Shown in pieces: positions 6,292 through 8,269 of a DNA stretch of 8,269 nucleotides. The translations under genes and the position numbers were made by a program. Origin of the DNA: Actinomycetota bacterium (lineage in GTDB: Bacteria; Actinomycetota; Thermoleophilia; Miltoncostaeales; Miltoncostaeaceae); the NCBI GenBank assembly GCA_947475125.1, contig CANJMX010000062.1, positions 1-8,269 on the forward strand, written 5' to 3'. Position 1 is the first letter of the stretch; each line of letters opens with the position of its first letter. Under the pieces are notes generated by a model. The model saw only the letters and a list, made by a program, of their open reading frames with translations, was not told the DNA's origin and did not search any database.

Positions 6292-7220
6292 CAGCGCGCC
6301 GGTGCGTCCGAGCCGACGTAGTCCAGCCAGTGGATGAACTGCGGATCGCGTCCGTGGATCACGGCGTCGAACCGCGCCTGAAGGTCGCGGGTGATCGGGC
6401 CCGGGTCGCCAATGAGGTGATCGTCGACCTCGCGGATCGGACACACCTCCGCGGCGGTACCCGTGACGAAGATCTCGTCGGCGGTGTAGAGCTCGGCGCG
6501 TGCCAGATCCCGCTCCACGACGGAATATCCGGCAACGGCGGCAAGCTCCATGATCGAGTTGCGGGTGATCCCCTCAAGGATGGATGCCGAGATCGGCGGG
6601 GTCATGATGACGTCGTTCTTTACCACGAAGATGTTCTCGCCCGAGCCATCAGCGACCAGACCCTGCTCGTTGAGCAGAATGGCCTCGGCGTAGCCCGCCT
6701 TGTGCGTCTCGATCTTGGCGAGGATGGAATTGAGGTACTGGCCGCCGGCCTTCGCGGTGGCGGGAATCGTGTTGTTGCCGATGCGCCGCCACGACGAAAT
6801 CTTGGCGCGGATGCCCTTCTCGAGGCCTTCCTCACCCAGATACGCGCCCCAGACCCAGGCCGCCACGCTCACGTCCACGGGGGCGTCAAGGGGAAACAGC
6901 CCCATCACTCCATAGCCGCGAAGCACGATGGGCCTGATGTAGCAGGCGCCCAGGTTGTTGGCGGTGATGACCCCGTGCACGGCCTGCCGCAAACCCTCAC
7001 GCGGAAACGGGATGTCCATGTAGTACTGCGCTGCCGACCGCTCAAGGCGCGCAAGGTGGTCATCGAGACGGAAGACGGCAACGCCGCCCTCCGCGTCGTA
7101 GGCGCGGATGCCCTCGAAGACCGACGACCCGTAGTGCAGGCCGTGGGACAGCACGTGAACGGTGGCGTCGTGCCAGTCCACAAGCGACCCATTCATCCAG
7201 ATCTTCTCGGCTTCCTGCAT
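6291..7220 (-). CDS. ilvE: Branched-chain amino acid aminotransferase
   Basis: This fold-type IV PLP enzyme performs the last step of isoleucine, leucine and valine synthesis by moving the amino group from glutamate to the 2-oxo acids. The product has 309 residues, as usual for IlvE. Visible are GLHYGSSVFEGIRAY (27-41), the catalytic lysine K157 in TAKAGGQYL, GSGENIFVV (192-200) and GTAAEVCPIREVD (254-266) near the phosphate site. I start at the ATG at 7220; a GGAAGG lies about 10 nt upstream, and EKIWMNG is a typical N-terminus, so the internal Met at residue 9 is less likely. It follows leuB after a 70-bp gap, the only real gap in the operon, and runs into cimA with TGATG. Keeping it next to leuB and cimA fits joint control of the branched-chain pathway. 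Confidence 0.96.
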   Translation of the reverse strand: MQEAEKIWMNGSLVDWHDATVHVLSHGLHYGSSVFEGIRAYDAEGGVAVFRLDDHLARLERSAAQYYMDIPFPREGLRQAVHGVITANNLGACYIRPIVLRGYGVMGLFPLDAPVDVSVAAWVWGAYLGEEGLEKGIRAKISSWRRIGNNTIPATAKAGGQYLNSILAKIETHKAGYAEAILLNEQGLVADGSGENIFVVKNDVIMTPPISASILEGITRNSIMELAAVAGYSVVERDLARAELYTADEIFVTGTAAEVCPIREVDDHLIGDPGPITRDLQARFDAVIHGRDPQFIHWLDYVGSDAPAR

Positions 7221-7290
7221 CCGTCGATGGCCTTCCGTGTTGGGTTTCGCGCCAGGAACCGCCCGGCGATCCGGTTGAGTCTAGCGGCCG
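7221..7290 (-). other. Gap between leuB and ilvE
   Basis: These 70 bases hold the ilvE ribosome binding site near 7231-7237 and, at the leuB end, a 12-bp palindrome. I see no terminator and no promoter-like pair of boxes, so leuB and ilvE are probably co-transcribed. An mRNA processing site or a weak internal promoter cannot be excluded. Confidence 0.5.
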
Positions 7291-7293
7291 CTA
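7282..7293. repeat. Perfect 12-bp palindrome over the leuB stop codon
   Basis: TAGCGGCCGCTA reads the same on both strands and includes the leuB stop TAG (7293-7291). It could be a small operator or simply chance in GC-rich DNA. It has no loop and no T-run, so it is not a terminator. Confidence 0.4.
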
Positions 7294-8269
7294 CGAGGCG
7301 GCTGACATGAGCAGATCACCCATCTCATGGGTGGACACCGTGCCGCCGAGGTCACGCGTGGCGTGCCCCATCCCCAAAATGGTGTTGACCGCGTTTTCGA
7401 TGGCCTGCGCACCACGCGGGGCATCGAGGGAGTACCGAAGCATCATCGCGGCAGACAGGCACGTGGCGATGGGATTCGCGATGCCCTGCCCCGTGATGTC
7501 GGGCGCTGAGCCGTGGACGGGCTCGTACAGGCCTGGTCCATGCCCGCCGAGACTGGCTGAGGGCAGAAGGCCGATGGACCCGGAGATCATCGCGGCCTCG
7601 TCCGAGAGAATGTCCCCAAAGAGGTTCTCGGTGACGATCACGTCAAAGTCGGATGGGCGGCTCACCAACTGCATCGCCGCGTTGTCCACCAGCATGTGCT
7701 CGAGCTCCACGTCGGGATGCTCGGCGGCGACCCGGTTGACCTCGTCACGCCACAGGCGCGAGCTCTCGAGCACGTTCGCCTTGTCGACCGACGTCACCTT
7801 GCCGCGCCGGGTGATGGCTGACTCAAATGCGACCTCGGCGACGCGGCGAATCTCCTCGCGGGTATACGTGCACGTGTCGTATGCCATATCCCCCTCGCGC
7901 CCGCTCTTCCCGAAGTAGATCCCCCCGGTGAGCTCGCGCACCACCAGCAGGTCGGTGCCCTCAATGCGCTCTGTGCGAAGCGGGCTCGCCTCGTACAGCG
8001 ATGGGAAGGGCTTGACGGGCCGAAGGTTGGCGAAGAGACCGAGTCCCGCCCGCAATGCGAGGAGCGCCTGCTCCGGTCGGGGCTTGTCGGGATCGGTGGT
8101 GTCCCACTTCGGCCCACCGACCGCGCCAAGAAGCACGGCGTGAGACGCGGCGCATGCCTCCATCACGCCGTCGGGCAGCGGCTTGTCGTACGTGTCAATG
8201 GCGCAGCCGCCGACGGCGTGCGACTCCCACATCACCTTCATGTCGTCGAGATTCGACACGTGATCAACC
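7291..8269 (-). CDS. leuB: 3-isopropylmalate dehydrogenase, 5' end outside the window
   Basis: This NAD-dependent enzyme oxidises and decarboxylates 3-isopropylmalate in leucine synthesis. LeuB enzymes are also known to act on 3-methylmalate in the citramalate route to isoleucine. Of the protein, 325 residues are visible, counting from the first whole codon at 8268. They include GPKW (52-55), NLRPVKPF (81-88), RELTGGIYFG (111-120) with catalytic Y118, DKANVLESSRLWR (162-174) with K163, the metal-binding aspartates D219 and D223 in ENLFGDILSDEAA, and the NAD site HGSAPDITGQGIANP (252-266). The missing part is the first 20-30 residues with the LPGDGIGPE motif, so the real start lies beyond the right edge; the GTG at 8259 is internal. 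No frameshift or lost catalytic residue is apparent. It is the first visible gene of the operon. Confidence 0.96.
   Translation of the reverse strand, partial: VDHVSNLDDMKVMWESHAVGGCAIDTYDKPLPDGVMEACAASHAVLLGAVGGPKWDTTDPDKPRPEQALLALRAGLGLFANLRPVKPFPSLYEASPLRTERIEGTDLLVVRELTGGIYFGKSGREGDMAYDTCTYTREEIRRVAEVAFESAITRRGKVTSVDKANVLESSRLWRDEVNRVAAEHPDVELEHMLVDNAAMQLVSRPSDFDVIVTENLFGDILSDEAAMISGSIGLLPSASLGGHGPGLYEPVHGSAPDITGQGIANPIATCLSAAMMLRYSLDAPRGAQAIENAVNTILGMGHATRDLGGTVSTHEMGDLLMSAAS

Noticed and set aside
6292..6444. N-terminal extension of cimA
   Set aside because: It overlaps ilvE out of frame and reads as Arg/Pro-rich peptide. The ATG at 6291 directly precedes the conserved TIM-barrel start.
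6330..7310. Plus-strand open frame of 326 codons opposite ilvE
   Set aside because: It is antisense to ilvE and shows no family motif.
8257..8259. GTG as the start of leuB
   Set aside because: The frame stays open to the edge, and the protein would lack the LPGDGIGPE nucleotide-binding start that all LeuB proteins have.

Overview
This window is GC-rich bacterial DNA whose codons mostly end in G or C. Every gene I can support lies on the minus strand, so transcription runs from position 8269 towards position 1. The gene content (citramalate-type isoleucine synthesis, then argH, an AAG-type glycosylase and tyrS in one run) and the leader downstream of tyrS suggest a GC-rich actinobacterium, perhaps a deep-branching class such as Thermoleophilia. 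That placement is inference from style and gene order and is weak; a database search would be needed to name the organism.

In transcription order the genes are: leuB (3-isopropylmalate dehydrogenase, 5' end cut off by the right edge), a 70-bp gap, ilvE (branched-chain aminotransferase), cimA ((R)-citramalate synthase), a DegT/StrS-type PLP aminotransferase of unknown substrate, argH (argininosuccinate lyase), an AAG-type 3-methyladenine DNA glycosylase, and tyrS (tyrosyl-tRNA synthetase). From ilvE to tyrS every junction is an overlapping stop/start: one TGATG and four ATGA or GTGA. This strongly indicates one polycistronic mRNA with coupled translation.

A hairpin followed by GTTTT just after tyrS probably ends the operon. 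The next 394 bases (61-454) contain no convincing gene. They hold what looks like the start of a new leftward transcription unit: one or two sigma70-like promoters, two hairpins with UUCG loops, and a motif (CCTTGAAAACTGAACA) that resembles the boxA/leader segment of rRNA operons. At the left edge an ATG with a good Shine-Dalgarno sequence opens 20 codons that run out of the window. Whether the leader serves that gene or an rRNA operon beyond the edge cannot be decided here.

Functionally, leuB, ilvE and cimA together fit isoleucine and leucine synthesis in which 2-oxobutyrate is made from pyruvate through citramalate. ArgH completes arginine synthesis. The glycosylase and TyrRS are housekeeping passengers. 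The least explained member is the DegT-family aminotransferase locked between cimA and argH. I found no mobile element, CRISPR array, tRNA, prophage or defence system, and no evidence of a wholly new system. The points most worth a second look are the DegT aminotransferase and the rRNA-like leader.
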